NCBI GenBank assembly: GCA_003427395.1
Contig: BFEA01000007.1
Coordinates: forward strand, 579,492-605,782
Length of the DNA stretch: 26,291 nt
From: Chara braunii
Lineage: Eukaryota > Streptophyta > Charophyceae > Charales > Characeae
Reading direction: 5' to 3'
The position numbers were made by a program, and so were the translations under genes. The notes below the pieces were generated by a model that had not been told where the DNA came from, did not search any database, and saw only the letters and a list, made by a program, of their open reading frames with translations. Each line of letters opens with the position of its first letter. The stretch's first letter is position 1. Positions 1-9,604 of the stretch are shown in pieces.

Positions 1-361
1 ACGGATTGTGTCTATAATGTGAGCTCTGGCTTGTGGGAAGCCAAAGGTGTGTTGTCTTCGTTCGTGAGAGCACCGGGCCCGCCAGGCCGTCATCAGGACT
101 TCCAGGCGCGTGCAATTAAAGAGAGTGGATTGGAAGGAGGACCATGTGTGCTGGTTAGTTGTGGGCAGTTCCATTAACAACGTCCCTATGGCCCTGCCCA
201 CAACTAACCAGCACACATGGCCCTCCTTCCAATCCACTCTCTTTAATTACACGCGCCTGGAAGTCCTGATGACGGTCTGGCGGGCCCGGTGCTCTCACGA
301 ACGAAGACAACACACCTTTGGCTTCCCACAAGCCAAAGCTCACATTATAGACACAATCCGT
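1..361. repeat. long inverted repeat, 168-bp arms, 25-nt spacer
   Basis: Positions 1-168 are the reverse complement of 194-361 with no gaps and about four mismatches, at roughly 26, 87, 112 and 141. All four are transitions. The spacer is 169-193. The left arm starts at the window edge, so the arms may extend further. No transposase signature is seen. Readings on both strands here are mirror images of each other and are not taken as genes. It could be a fold-back element, an inverted duplication, or a fold-back artefact of library or assembly. Confidence 0.9.
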
Positions 362-1148
362 ACAAACATACATCAGGCATGGAAAAACCTCAAAGACTCT
401 ATCAATTGGGATGCTGGACCTAGTTTCCAGCAAGTGCAGCTCCCCACCAACGGGCCAAAGTCATCAATGCAAGGTTGGGGGGGGGGGGTGGCAGGGGGCA
501 GGGAAAGTACATGCAGTTGGACATTCACTCCCTCCCTACAATCACGGAAAAGGTGGAATCGACGTACTCACCACAACAGCACCACAAGTTCTCATAGAAA
601 TGTCCTTCTCTTTTTTTTTTTTTTTTTTTTAAAAAAAAACAATTGCAATTAGTTTCAATATCCAGTCGAGGTCGGGGATCTCACAATTCCACCAAGGTTA
701 CGGACAGCATCAGCCAGTTTAGCTTACAGGCTATAGCCTGCAGAAAGTCACTACACCTGAGTTTCCAGAACTCTAGCTCCATAAGCAACTTGAAGATCTT
801 GGGTGGTTAACACAAGGGTAGGACAGGTGGGGTCGGGGTGCGCCAGGGCAAAAAGATGTGAGGTGAGTGGGGTCTTCACGGGGGTTCATCTGGACAACCG
901 AGTGGCTGATTACTATGGGTGACCGTCATCTGTCTAGCAAAAAAAGAACAAAGAAAAAGAAGAAGAAGAAGAAGAAGAAGAAGAAGATGATGGAACTGAA
1001 ACTCACTCTGAACAAAACTGTACTGAGTCATCTAAGACTTGAGATGTATTCCAAATTCAGTCTGTACAAGGGACGTAGGACCCGTTTTCCAGCAGGTGAT
1101 GCTCCCCACCAATAGATGGAGCCTATCACCAGGTGAAAGAAAGAAAAG

Positions 1149-1205
<57 letters not shown>

Positions 1206-1881
1206 AGTCATCTTGAGGTAGTTGTTCTGCAGATGAGAATAACAATTTTACAGGAAATATTCAAAGAGGAACCAACTAGCTCTATACTAAGACTATAAGT
1301 AAGTTCAGAACTGGGACTAACATGGCCCCAAGGACCAATCCTAAACTATCATAGCCTATTTCTTTTTTTTTTTTTTGAAATAATGTCCAGGTTGTTGTAG
1401 AGGCTGGCCACCAGGCGTACGACAGGTCCATCAACAACTGGCCATTTGATCATCTCGATGCAATGCCTAACCGGCCCCCTATGAGACACTCTCCCACCGT
1501 TACTCATCATTACACTCCCTGGTGCATCCCTACTCCTGAGGTCCTATCTGAGTACACCCAGGATCATCACCCATTCTAGTGACCTTTCCCGGGCAGCGGT
1601 TCTAGGCATCAGGGCTAGGCCCTCACCAGCCCTGATTGAAGCACTATCGAACGAGCCACGTTGTACCGGGCACTTTGAGCGCTAGGGGTAAACATGCTAC
1701 TAAAGGTCCCATAGGCAAACTCTAGTTTTTTCCTTTTAGAGAGATCCTAGCCTTATCATCGCCAGATCCCTCTGGTTATTCTTGAATTCTACGGAGGTTA
1801 TTCGAACCTAGAACATCACTAGTGTCCATCCTCAGTATGCTTATAGCCATCATCCGTTGCCCGTACCTCTATCATTAACTG
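362..1881. other. non-coding stretch with microsatellites; no supported gene
   Basis: I see no convincing gene. It holds a T20A9 tract (611-639), an AAG repeat (about 957-987), a 55-base poly(A) run (1149-1203) and a shorter poly(T) near 1363-1376. A 35-bp motif occurs twice, at 416-450 and 1078-1112, with about 29 matches; both copies centre on TTTCCAGCA and CTCCCCACCAA. The open stretch at about 1378-1578 lacks a start and ends in TAG; it may be an upstream exon of the possible gene relic at 1882-2709, but that is weak. Confidence 0.6.
1149..1203. repeat. poly(A) tract, 55 bases
   Basis: An uninterrupted run of A, preceded by an A/G-rich stretch. It could be the poly(A) tail of an old retro-inserted copy on the plus strand, or simple-sequence expansion. 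No target-site duplication was recognised. Confidence 0.9.
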
Positions 1882-2708
1882 GGTATCTAGGCATTCCTGC
1901 AATATGATGCACGTTTGGGACCTTTAGAGAATATCGACTTCTTCAAGCGGGTCTACGAGAATCGCTTCGAACAAGTAGATAGGCAGGTGTGTCCGAGGGC
2001 GATATATCGGGATGAAGTTTAAAACCTTCGACGTCTCATTGAAGCATGACATGATTCATTTTGTTGACAGATGGCTGGCAGGCGACGAGATCTTACCCAA
2101 GAGAGGTATTTGTTGGTGCGCGATACTTCTAATGAGGAGCTGATCCCGTGAGCGGAGTGACTTCTACTGGTTCGAAACAACTAGCCAACTCGATGGGTTG
2201 GATTTATTGGCTTGCTCAGAGATGGGCAATATTTTTTTCCTAACTCGTGCGAGGATGTTCGTGTCAATGTGGCCCAGCCTCCGGATGAGCTACATGGATA
2301 TACTTTGTATTTTCATTGCACGAGTAATCTCCAATGCCTTTCTCGGGTCATTGTGAGCGTTGAGATTACTTCATCCGAAGACCATTACGGCGTCATCCGG
2401 ATTAGGAACACCATGATGGGGCACCTTTTTCGAATGCGTCAACCATTTCGTGCCATAGTTTGGAGACTGACCTCTTAGATGGCCTCCCTCTATGGCTCGC
2501 AAACAGTTCAAGTTATGTGCGAGACCCACGTTACCACGTTGACTTCAAATGACGACGGACTCCCACGATTCGACCAGATCGAAATTGAGGCCCAAGAAGG
2601 CCGACAACTATATCATGGCCAGATGAGTCTTCGTGGGTTGTCCAAAGGACCACGTTCAGGTTGTTCTTATGCTAAGATCATTGTTATTTTGTATAGTTCG
2701 GCAAAGTA

Positions 2709-2709
<1 letters not shown>
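1882..2709 (+). pseudogene. possible intron-containing gene relic, function unknown
   Basis: One reading frame becomes continuous if short GT-AG introns are removed. Exon candidates are about 1892-2026, 2071-2147, 2220-2352 and 2479-2709. Putative introns are 2027-2070 (GTTTAA donor, TTGACAG acceptor), 2148-2219 (GTGAGC donor, GCTCAG acceptor) and 2353-2478 (GTGAGC donor, TCTTAG acceptor). Phases match at each junction, and the 2148-2219 intron removes several in-frame stops. The predicted protein is about 190 residues, with no motif I recognise. It has no clear start, and the frame at 2353-2478 is also open up to a TAG, so that intron is the least certain. Splice consensus this short can arise by chance. 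It may be a captured host gene fragment or part of an unknown mobile element. Confidence 0.33.

Positions 2710-2711
<2 letters not shown>

Positions 2712-2745
<34 letters not shown>
2712..2745. repeat. (AT)n microsatellite
   Basis: A 34-bp pure AT dinucleotide run. A second, shorter TA run lies at about 2873-2888. The two flank the hammerhead ribozyme core. Confidence 0.95.
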
Positions 2746-2747
<2 letters not shown>

Positions 2748-2804
2748 TCACAAACACAACTGTCCGGTAAACCGTATGCAGAGAGAGAGAAGAGGACAAC
2801 AAAA

Positions 2805-2865
2805 GAGGGGTTGTGACAAACTGTTTCGTCGGATTTTCACCGACTCATCAGAAGGCTGAACCCTC
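2805..2865 (-). ncRNA. type I hammerhead ribozyme with minimal stem III
   Basis: Read on the minus strand, the invariant core CTGATGA (2851-2845) is followed by stem II GTCGG/CCGAC (2844-2840 and 2832-2828) closed by the loop TGAAAAT. Next come GAAA (2827-2824), a 3-bp stem III ACA/TGT with loop GTT (2824-2816), and C at 2815 as the expected cleavage-site base. Stem I is supported by GAGGGTT (2865-2859) facing AACCCCTC (2812-2805), with one bulged base and an asymmetric internal loop. Known biology: type I hammerheads with very short stem III are typical of Penelope-like elements and related retroelements, where they self-cleave tandem transcripts. The inner part of stem I is weak, so present activity is uncertain, but the full core with a paired stem II is very unlikely by chance. 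Confidence 0.78.
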
Positions 2866-2889
2866 AAGTTTGCATATATATATATATAT

Positions 2890-3661
2890 GGGAGCAACCG
2901 GATGGATAGTATCCCGACTATCATGCTTTGGCATTGAGGGGGAACCAAGCATACAAAAGATGAATTGGGCACGGAAAGGTATGAATCACTTCTTTGAAAT
3001 AGTCACATCCTTACATGTCTATTCCACTGAAACTGGATGGTACAAGAAAAATAAAATGATGAATCGCGAATAGAGAGAGAATGTGAGAGTAAGGTTTATT
3101 TACACGAAGAGAGGAGAACAGGACTATTGCTGCAAGACTGTAATCGGGTGGCCAGATGTATGTTAGTGAGTACAAGGTTTAACGGGAAAGGGAGAGAGTG
3201 ACAATAAGTTAAAAGCCTAATTAATAACAAAGTATGGAGGTTGTCATGATCAGTTATGGAGATCCTAGAGTTGTCTACTTATGAGAAAAAACAGGAAAAT
3301 GTATATACAGCTTTCGGAGAGCAAGCTAGGATAGGCCAGGAGTACAGTTCGCCAAGCAAGAGGGTTGGAGGGGATGACTTACTTCGGAATAGGCTCCTTA
3401 ATTGTAGGCGTATGAACTGCAACGTTAATTAAGTATGGAAGAAGAAAGGGTTACTTACAGTAATAAAATAATAACGAATGAATTTTCATTAATTGCTTGG
3501 GTTGATTGGCTATGAGTCATTATTTTAGCAAACAGTGGTTGGTATTGTTGGTAAAAATTGAAAGAACGACTGTAATAGTCGCTCCATATGTAGAACTGAC
3601 AAATAAAGTATATGTACAAATCAAGCTTGATACCAAGATGAAAAAAAATTATAGATTAGAT
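2890..3661. other. AT-rich non-coding stretch, probably decayed LINE tail or flank
   Basis: No gene is supported. The LINE reverse transcriptase read on the minus strand becomes unrecognisable below about 3662, so part of this may be its decayed 3' portion. The segment next to the hammerhead may be the rest of a ribozyme-bearing element. I see no poly(A) tail or target-site duplication that sets a boundary. Confidence 0.5.
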
Positions 3662-5838
3662 TCAGCTAAAAAATAATGCACGAGTGTGACTCAAAGGAAA
3701 TGGTAGGGGATATTTCTTCGAGCAGAAAATGGGATACCTATGAGAATGAAGAGGGAGTGGGGAAGGAAAATGCTGACAAGTATGGTTAAATAATATTTTT
3801 AGTTGGAGAATGAATATCAGGGGGTGCAGGGGGTACCGTTGCCTTGGGGAACGTGTTAGATCAAACTCCTCGGACAACATTCCATTGACCATAATTAACG
3901 AATGAGCATTAAACTAACTAGCTTCTACCGCTTTACGGAAGACTCTTTCAAATTTCATCCACACCAATGACATATGCACGAAGTTTCAGCCTACCTTATC
4001 ATATGTTTTTTTCATATCTAGTAAGAGGATGGTCGCGTCCCTCCTTTCCTTACTAATTATTTCCAGAGTTTGGATTGTTACTATTATATTTTCGAAGATA
4101 GACCGACTCTTAACGAAGATTCCCTTCTCCCAACTTATCAGATATGGAAGGAGTTTTGTCAGAAGCAGGGCCAACATTTTTGGAAGCAACTTGTAAAATA
4201 TGTTCCAGAAGAAGATTGGTCGTCAATTTTTTACTTGCCTTTTGTCCCTTTTTTTGTACAACGGAGTTATCGGTCCCTTTGTAACTTCAAAAAAGATCCT
4301 GTTTTCAAGGCATTATTCTAAATCTCGCATAAGTAAAGAACGAAATCATTCTAAAAACACAGATATAGTTCGATTGGTAGGTCATCCGAGTCCAGGCTCG
4401 GGCATTTATCTGAGGCCATGAATTTAGCGGTCTTCTTAATTTTTTGTTATGCCATTGAAAGTTTTGTCTTATTTTTTCCTGACTGTGAAATCTTCATCCT
4501 TATTGGGGAGAAAAAAAATGAAAACTCTAAGAGATCCAAATTTGGGGGGTCGTAGGGTCGTCTGATAGGCACAATGTCTCTGTAATACTATAGTGCATGT
4601 AGCACCTGGATTATTGATAGCAAATGGATGTGAAAGTTCACGAATTAAAGATGTAGTCTAACGGATTAACAGGGACCTAAAGGTTAGTTTGGTTATTTTG
4701 TTGTATCTAATTATTCCTCTAATATGTATCATTTTTTTTATTCATTCTGTTTTTGAATTTCTAATACTTTTATTAGGGTTACGGATTCAGTCATTTTTTC
4801 TAACCAGTAGAGATCAGAGAAGGGGTATTTGCACATCTTGGTTTCTGCATCTTTAATTCTCTTTATTAGACTTTTCTCATTTTAGTTTCGATTAACAGTC
4901 TTCATTCTTGCAAACTCTCTTAACACTGTCTGAACTATGATCATTCTTGTTTTCGTCCATGTGTGCAGGTTGTTGAATAAGTCTTTCGCATTTTGTCATG
5001 TCTGCGTGTATGTTGAGACCCACCTTTTAACTGCTTTATCCTTCAATACCTGGGTACTCAGCCTGAAGGGGAGTCGATGCCTCTCCACTGTTTCTTTTGG
5101 AAGAACGTCTAGAAGAATCAGTTGGTTGTCCGATAAGGAGTTTGTACCCACCTCGCACCACACCCTATCCCATGAATCGTCCCGGATAAGAAAAAAATAT
5201 AGTTGCTTGCACAGAGCGGGGGTGTTCTTGGATGGTCTTGGCTAAAACCACATTAAGTCATTCTCATTGGGGTTTAAAGTTTTGTGTTTAACTGACAATA
5301 AACATTCTTCTTTCAATTGGGATAAAATCCTAGTATCTGTTCTCAGTAATGTGACTTCTAAAGAGTCAAGACATTGGTTCAATATGATGTTTCAATCACC
5401 AACAAACACCGGGTTCTCCGAATATGGAATACAAGTTGGCAAAGATGTCAAGAAATCACATTTATCTCAAAAAATGACTGGTGCATAAATTGACATGATA
5501 GACCAACCTTCTTCCCCTATAACGGATTTCATCCACACCCATCTACCTAGATTCTTATTAACTAAGACGACTACAACCTCTGCAGTCCCTTATGTTGAGA
5601 CATACATTTGTGTACTCTTTCTATATTTCATAATTTCTTTCAATTTGGTGTTATCTAATTTTGTTTCTTGAATACACAATATTTGCACATTGTGTGAGCA
5701 ACAACAAAATTCCAGCCCGACTTTCTTGCATTTACAATTAAAGTCTCTCAAACCTCTTAGATTTCAATTGGCGATTCTAATTCTCGGCAGCAAAACCTAT
5801 TATGGGCTCTTGTTGCGTGACGTTTGGATGCGTTCCGT
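3662..5838 (-). mobile_element. degenerate L1-type LINE (endonuclease and reverse transcriptase), truncated by the LTR insertion
   Basis: On the minus strand, fragments follow the LINE ORF2 order. The AP-endonuclease start has an N-x-RGL box (about 5775) and IQETKL (about 5672). Next come a GD-stop-N box (about 5400) and an LSDNQ box (about 5138). The RT part shows a DKCPSLD/LPIELY box (about 4415-4390), FVKSRSIFEN (about 4115), motif A LDMKKTYD (about 4010) and the RQRYPLHPLIF box (about 3850-3820, where the family has RQG-PLSPLLF). Stops and frameshifts are many. Several stops fit TGG-to-TGA/TAG or CAG/CAA-to-TAG/TAA changes. The catalytic FADD-type motif was not found. The 5' end is cut at 5838 by the LTR-like repeat, so the rest of the LINE should lie beyond that insertion. 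Plus-strand open frames at 4070-5488 are shadows of this relic. Confidence 0.82.
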
Positions 5839-6646
5839 TGTCGGAGGGCGCGGTGTCCCGGCCCTCCTCCGTGTACCACGTCCCTACTTGGTACCACCCT
5901 TAGCTTTAGTGCTGCGATCTGTAGCTACTCCCGAAACACTATGACACTTGGTACCTGGGTTGTACCATGACGTGGACCGGTCTTGCTTGGTGCCTGCCTC
6001 AGCAGAAAGGTGCGCCACAGGACTTTCCATTGGTCCACGCAGGCTTGGCGCCCTGCTGTACAGCAGAGCACTACCGGCCTGTGGCCGTGGCAGCCGTCGG
6101 GCTCGCCCTGGGACGTGAGAGCGAAGGGGCTAGCGCAGTCTTTTCTACTGCGCGCCAAATGCCCTTCTGCTAGGTTATGGGTCAGGTGCACGAAAAACAG
6201 GTAGCTGTCGGGAAGAAAAGAAAAAAAACGGAGTAAGGGATGGGGACAAGGAAATTAAATTAAAAAGAGAAAAAAAAATGGAATGCCTGATCGGTACACG
6301 GATCAAGACCGTTGCCTTAGTCCGGACTAATCCGGCGACGGCTGTCCGCCTACTATTATTACTGTCATTATTAATTTACCTATTTTCAGAAGCGGGTTCA
6401 ATCTCGGTCCCCGTCACTTCGTAGGGAGGCCAACTGCTTGGGTTTCGAGTTCGGGTTGTGGTATTGCGGCTTAGGCAGGCCTAACCCTTCGAATATCACA
6501 TGTACCGGGTCTGTGCATCTAAGCTCCGCGTAGTAGGACCTAGCTATATTGGAGGCCTGATACAGTGGGATCTGCGTGGACTTGTACCACTATTCAGGCG
6601 GAGCTGTGGCGCAGAGGAAATTTGAATTGCCACTCTTTTATTATTA

Positions 6647-6699
<53 letters not shown>

Positions 6700-7202
6700 C
6701 TACCGGCTTCTGGACGCGGCTTCCCTTTTCATTTTCTGTCACTTCGCAGGAAAATCAACGGTCCGAATCTTAGGCTGTGGTCCACGGCCTACGTTGGCCG
6801 ACCCCAAGTATCTCGTCTCTGATCGAGCTCCGATTGAGCGTCGCGAGGTGATGCCTCAAAAGAGAGAGCGACCCGCGGCCGCATCAGTAGGAGGCCTATC
6901 ACCCCCGCCATGGAGGCTCATAAGCCCCCTCCTTACCATCGAAACCCGGGTACCCGATGAGGTTAGGTCTGTGCTACGTTTTAAGAAGGGGGGGTGTGAC
7001 CTCCTGTATCTCGTTATGGGACTGCAGTGCCGAACCAGCTGTCTTATCGCGACGATCTGAGACTGACAAGCGCAAGGCGGGTTCATGATTGACCGTTGGG
7101 TTTCAGGCTCGAGTATTACTTTCTGAAAAATTATTTAGTTCTAGTTTATCGCCTTATTTTATTTATTGCATTATTTTAGAATTTTTCTTTTTTTTTAATT
7201 CT
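5839..7202 (+). repeat. left copy of the long direct repeat (5' portion of 5' LTR)
   Basis: Aligns end to end with 24908-26291 at about 96% identity by eye, with a net 20-bp length difference mainly from a TTA microsatellite (about 6640-6698 here). Homology starts abruptly at TGTCGG in both copies with unrelated sequence to the left, as expected of an LTR boundary. It is measured only to 7202 because the right copy leaves the window there, so the true repeat may be much longer. Small open frames inside (5925-7086, both strands) recur in both copies, but they look like non-coding sequence and are not called as genes. Confidence 0.88.
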
Positions 7203-7267
7203 TGAATCCGGTAAGACCCGAAAAGGACTAGTCGGAATACCTCATTCAGAACGCAGGGAGGCAAGCC

Positions 7268-7275
7268 TATAAAAG
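7268..7275 (+). promoter_or_regulatory. TATA box of the LTR promoter
   Basis: TATAAAAG sits in a GC-rich context about 1.43 kb after the repeat start and 149 bp before the ATG at 7417. It is placed as expected for an LTR core promoter, with transcription inferred to start near 7298. The right copy ends before this position, so conservation cannot be checked here. Confidence 0.55.
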
Positions 7276-7416
7276 GAAGAGGGAGACGGGATATCGTCCG
7301 CATCCTGGTAGCACGCAGTCTGTACTGCAGGCTCCGGTGGAGAAAGGCGTGCTATTGGAAGTTGGTGGTTTGTGCTGCGCTGTCTACCGGACGAGGGCTG
7401 GTTATTCCAAGTGGCT

Positions 7417-7917
7417 ATGGCGTTGCACGGCTCGAGGCCTGGTTGCTGGTATCACCAGGCCCGGTGGAAACCCATGTCTGGGGAAGGGCCTTGGATCACA
7501 GTCATGCTCAACTACGATGGGGGTGATGAAGTGAGGATGAAGATTAACGTGGAAGGAGCTAAAGAGGTGGAGATGCGGATTGATGGAAAACTACAGGACG
7601 CGATCACAGAGGCGAAAGATCGCGCGGAGAGGCGTTGCAGGAGGGACGGAGTGACAGCAAGATTGCACGTAACAATCTCGTATCATGAGACCGATACCTC
7701 AATGGACACGGCGGACCTGGAACAAGCTCACCTGGACAAGGACTCAGGTGGGGAGAGTGAAATGAGTGAAGTCGGAGACCGGGAAACAGACCTCAGGTCC
7801 TGGAATAGACCAGGTGAGATCCAGAGGTATCACCGAGCTGAAAAGCCGGTGGAAGAGGGACCCGAGGCCAGCTCTCGACAGCTGACACCCAGAGGCCGTG
7901 GGACGGGTGGGAGGTAG
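7417..7917 (+). CDS. hypothetical 166-residue protein downstream of the LTR TATA box
   Basis: The first ATG of this open frame is at 7417; the frame is open back to 7372. I do not recognise the protein. Residues about 25-75 look globular, with alternating hydrophobic strands (WITVMLNY, VRMKINVEG, VEMRIDGK) followed by an amphipathic helix rich in E, K and R (about 58-75). The C-terminal half is hydrophilic and probably disordered, ending in an RGRGTGGR basic tail. It is the first long frame after the TATA box, so it could be translated from the leader of the LTR transcript. Alternatives are a gag-like remnant of a different element or a chance frame in GC-rich sequence. No paralogue was seen in the window. 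Confidence 0.4.
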   Translation: MALHGSRPGCWYHQARWKPMSGEGPWITVMLNYDGGDEVRMKINVEGAKEVEMRIDGKLQDAITEAKDRAERRCRRDGVTARLHVTISYHETDTSMDTADLEQAHLDKDSGGESEMSEVGDRETDLRSWNRPGEIQRYHRAEKPVEEGPEASSRQLTPRGRGTGGR

Positions 7918-9412
7918 ATCAGGGGGAAAAGACAGGTCTGAGAAAACACTTGGGCGAGAGGGTGAACGGGACTGAACCCGAAACGGGGATGCTGAGGCAA
8001 GTGTAGATGCACGGGCACACGCGCGACAGGTGGCATGGCCTGGAGAGCGAGAAGGCGGTCAACGAAAGAGGAGAAGGTGTGAGCAAAAGCGGAAGGGGGG
8101 CAAGCGTGCGGAGTATGACATGACATGCGGCAGTCCGCGAGAGCGAAGGGAGGTCAACGTATGTGGCTACTCTAGAGAGAGATAGTTGACGTCAACGCGG
8201 GTCTTCAATCCTGCTAGCGTCGTTGCCTCCTCGCTCCCTCGTAGCATCTTGTGTCCTCCGGGCTGCAGTGGGCCATGATGTTGTGGTAGAGGACTAGACG
8301 TTAAGGCGGTGGAAGAGANGGAAAGGACGCGCNTGACTNATCAGAAAGAGAGNGTATGAGTGATCAAAGTAGTGGTTCTTGGTGCTTGAGCAATGTAAGA
8401 GGGGGACTGGATGAGCGAAGTGGCGAGCGAGCTTGTNGAATGCGACCGATGANAACTGCCGCTCACACGCTCACGCGATNGAGTTTGTATGCTTGTGGAA
8501 CGTGGAAAAAGTCAGCGNTCTCGCATGGAGTAGTTGACGTCATCCTTTACTTGTTTTGGAGTGGTGAGAGCTTCCGTCCTNCTAGGGACTCAAACTAGTC
8601 TTCCGCTGACANTTTCTTCANNAGATGCAGAAACANGNCTCCGTTACTCTGACTGGTGTGCNCATGATTTGATNGACCGAGAANTGGTTGTCAAGTGAGT
8701 CNTGATGAAACAGACGAGGTAGGGCCAGNGCAAAGACACGAGAATGCGGGTCACTGAGTAAGTAGAACAANCTGGGNAAACGTGAGCTTGTAAGCTCGCT
8801 ATCTGCATCAATGTATCTAAGTAAAGAGCGANCAGGACGCGTGCGGTAAGATTGGANANAAGGCTCTATACTGGAATAGTTACCTGAGTTACGAGGGTGC
8901 GCGGGGNAAGATTGAGGGCTAAGAGGCGAGCAGGGGTCTCTTTCTTTGAAGGCGACTTCGCTTACTTNCCAGTGCATCCGCCCTGATGATCAGTTATCGT
9001 NCCACCNTCATGTAACCCTCAATCCNCAAGGGGTTNTGCTATCGAAGGTCATTAGGCGCTTTTTANAGTTGCCTTGGTCGAACTCTCANATAAGAAGCCN
9101 ACCATTGCGTAATAATTNNCTTCATTTTCATTAATCTCAGTCTTNTTTCCTTTGTTTTATTATAGTCCATCAGAACGGTTGATCGATGTTAACCAACTAT
9201 GCCGTGTTCTGACAGAGGTAAAGCCCTTGGTTNGNTGTGTAAGCGTGTGAGCAGGNGAAATAGCCCCGNCNGGTGTTGATGATTCGAAAACGTCAAGACC
9301 ANNGAAGGAATCCAACGTATGGGTTATCNGTCTGAGGGATTAGCAAGGGANAAANTGCTGGATAATCATAGTATTNGCNTGGCTATTGGATGCATCCCCT
9401 TGTGNTGGGTGA
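7918..9412. other. non-coding, low-quality stretch with scattered ambiguous bases
   Basis: No gene is supported. Isolated N calls run from 8319 to 9508, not as a scaffold gap, suggesting consensus uncertainty between collapsed repeat copies or low coverage. TTGACGTCA, containing the palindrome TGACGTCA, occurs near 8183 and 8532. Apparent frames across the Ns are unreliable. Confidence 0.7.
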
Positions 9413-9604
9413 CCTATTTGATTGGCCAGCAAAGCCTGAGAGTATTGCAGTACTTGTATTAGCGTGTCTGAGACCCGTGAGAGAGGAAACTACAAGTACA
9501 ACTGAGGNCCTATTTGATTGGCCAGCAAAGCCTGAGAGTATTGCAGTACTTGTATTAGCGTGTCTGAGACCCGTGAGAGAGGAAACTACAAGTACAACTG
9601 AGGC
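9413..9604. repeat. 96-bp tandem duplication (two copies)
   Basis: Copy 1 (9413-9508) and copy 2 (9509-9604) are identical apart from one N at the junction. The unit is a multiple of three, so an open frame (9390-9635) repeats a 32-residue block, but nothing else suggests a gene. Given the neighbouring Ns it may be a recent duplication or a read-joining error. Confidence 0.9.

Noticed and set aside
262-310. CTGATGA in the inverted repeat as a second hammerhead
   Set aside because: No paired stem II followed by GAAA.
867-1221. Open frames with long poly-lysine tracts
   Set aside because: They are made by the AAG and poly(A) repeats, with no structured protein around them.
4070-5488. Several plus-strand open frames
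   Set aside because: The minus strand carries recognisable LINE endonuclease and RT boxes over the same span, so these are shadows.
6604-6640. TGGCGCAGAGG resembling a tRNA A box
   Set aside because: No B box at a proper distance, no cloverleaf, and the motif is changed in the right repeat copy.
5925-7086. Open frames on both strands inside the direct repeat
   Set aside because: They recur only because the repeat is duplicated; no start context, domain pattern or codon bias supports them.
7447-7454. TGGTATCA as an initiator-Met primer site for the left repeat
   Set aside because: Only eight bases match, no LTR-type CA end precedes it, and it lies inside an open frame. The 13636 site is much better.
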